From: Phycisphaerae bacterium
GTDB taxonomy: Bacteria; Planctomycetota; Phycisphaerae; UBA1845; Fen-1342
Direction of reading: 5' to 3'
DNA: 5,964 nucleotides
NCBI GenBank assembly: GCA_026984555.1
Contig: JALSRY010000001.1
Span: forward strand, 1 to 5,964
Made by a program: the position numbers and the translations under genes. The notes under the pieces are model-generated. The model did no database searches, had not been told where the DNA came from, and saw only the letters and a list, made by a program, of their open reading frames with translations. Of this stretch, positions 5,196 through 5,964 are shown piece after piece (positions within the stretch are counted from its first letter, which is position 1; every line of letters starts with the position of its first letter).

Positions 5196-5964
5196 GTGTC
5201 AGTGATGCGCGTTTTCGTGTGGTTGGCGGTGATGACGGCGGCGGGTGTGCCCGCGCTGGGTGAAGCGCACCTGCGCACATATGCCACCCGTTACTACATC
5301 CTGCATACGGACTTGCCGCACGACGCGGTGCGCGAGGCGGAGGTGCGGATCACGGCGATGGCGGAGATGTACCATGCGCGGACGCGGCGTTTCGCGGGGC
5401 GCATCAGGCGCAAGCTGCCGTTTTATCTCTACAGCAAGCCGGCGGACTATTACGCCGCCGGGGGTCTGCGCGGTTCGGCGGGTTTGTTCGACGGTCGCCG
5501 GCTGATGGCGATCGCGGGTTCGCGGACGACCGGATCGACCTGGCACGTGATTCAGCACGAGGGGTTTCACCAGTTTGTACACGCGGTCATCGGCGGCGAC
5601 ATTCCGGTGTGGGTCAACGAGGGGCTCGCGGAGTATTTCGGGGAAGCCCTGTTCACGGGAGACGGGTTTGTGACCGGGGTGGTGCCGCCGCGGCGGTTGG
5701 CCCGGCTCCAGGCGTTGATTCGGCGGGGCGAGACGCGGTCGATCGACCGGATGATGCGCACGACGATTGACGAGTGGAACGCGGGTTTGAGCGTGGTCAA
5801 CTACGATCAGGCGTGGTCGATGGTGCATTTTCTGGCGCACGGCGACGGCGGGCGCTACCAGGACGCATTCAACAACTTCATCCGCGACGTGAGTCATGGG
5901 ATGCGCTGGTCGTCGGCGTGGAAGAAGAACTTCGGCAGCGGCACGCGCGCGTTCGAACAGAAGT
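5196..5964 (+). CDS. Secreted DUF1570-like putative zinc metallopeptidase (3' end outside window)
   Basis: The frame runs open to the window edge, giving 256 complete codons. A hydrophobic N-terminus (about residues 5-22, RVFVWLAVMTAAGVPALG) looks like a signal peptide. Residues 33-39 (YYILHTD) and the following helix resemble the opening of DUF1570 proteins. HEGFH at 121-125 is an HExxH zinc-binding motif with catalytic Glu122. WVNEGLAEYFGE (139-150) follows at the position where gluzincin-type peptidases supply the third zinc ligand, most likely Glu142, 16 residues after His125. The fold is therefore probably peptidase-like and extracytoplasmic; the substrate is unknown. The GTG at 5196 is preferred because GGGGAG (5183-5188) sits 7 nt upstream. 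The ATG at 5205 is the alternative, 16 nt from that site. The frame also extends further upstream without an initiation signal. The DUF1570 label is by pattern recognition only. Confidence 0.8.
   Translation, partial: MSVMRVFVWLAVMTAAGVPALGEAHLRTYATRYYILHTDLPHDAVREAEVRITAMAEMYHARTRRFAGRIRRKLPFYLYSKPADYYAAGGLRGSAGLFDGRRLMAIAGSRTTGSTWHVIQHEGFHQFVHAVIGGDIPVWVNEGLAEYFGEALFTGDGFVTGVVPPRRLARLQALIRRGETRSIDRMMRTTIDEWNAGLSVVNYDQAWSMVHFLAHGDGGRYQDAFNNFIRDVSHGMRWSSAWKKNFGSGTRAFEQK

Overview
This is a GC-rich bacterial chromosomal window. The protein families point to Planctomycetota, possibly the Phycisphaerae side. They are a Bacillus-type di-heme SdhC, a DUF1573 protein, a DUF1579 protein and a DUF1570-like HExxH protein, a mix common in planctomycete genomes. 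This assignment is inference from family content and base composition, because the window has no rRNA or other marker gene.

Layout. Positions 1-168 hold no convincing gene but contain a promoter with a perfect TATAAT box. sdhC (169-918, +) follows, a five-helix membrane anchor with all four expected heme-ligand histidines. After a 180-bp gap with a terminator-like dyad comes an exported DUF1573 protein (1099-2256, +). It converges on an MmgE/PrpD-family gene (2314-3687, -), and the 57-bp gap between them contains a strong extended hairpin. A 362-bp divergent intergenic region (3688-4049) carries a good sigma70-type promoter and three inverted repeats. It separates the MmgE/PrpD gene from an exported DUF1579 protein (4050-4700, +). 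A short 23-bp tandem repeat (4718-4780) and a complete tRNA-Ser(GGA) (4874-4962, -) come next. The window ends inside a secreted DUF1570-like putative zinc peptidase (5196 to the edge, +).

How the genes relate. Almost every gene seems to be its own transcription unit, and nothing here looks like a multi-gene operon. Only SdhC (electron transfer from succinate to quinone) and the PrpD-like protein (dehydratase-type carbon metabolism) have assignable metabolic roles. Neither sits next to its usual partners (sdhA/sdhB; prpB/prpC). Three of the five proteins are predicted to be exported and belong to poorly characterised families.

I do not see a new defence, mobile or biosynthetic system. The points most worth a second look are the isolated sdhC, the paired inverted repeats around the DUF1579 promoter, and the HExxH protein cut by the window edge.
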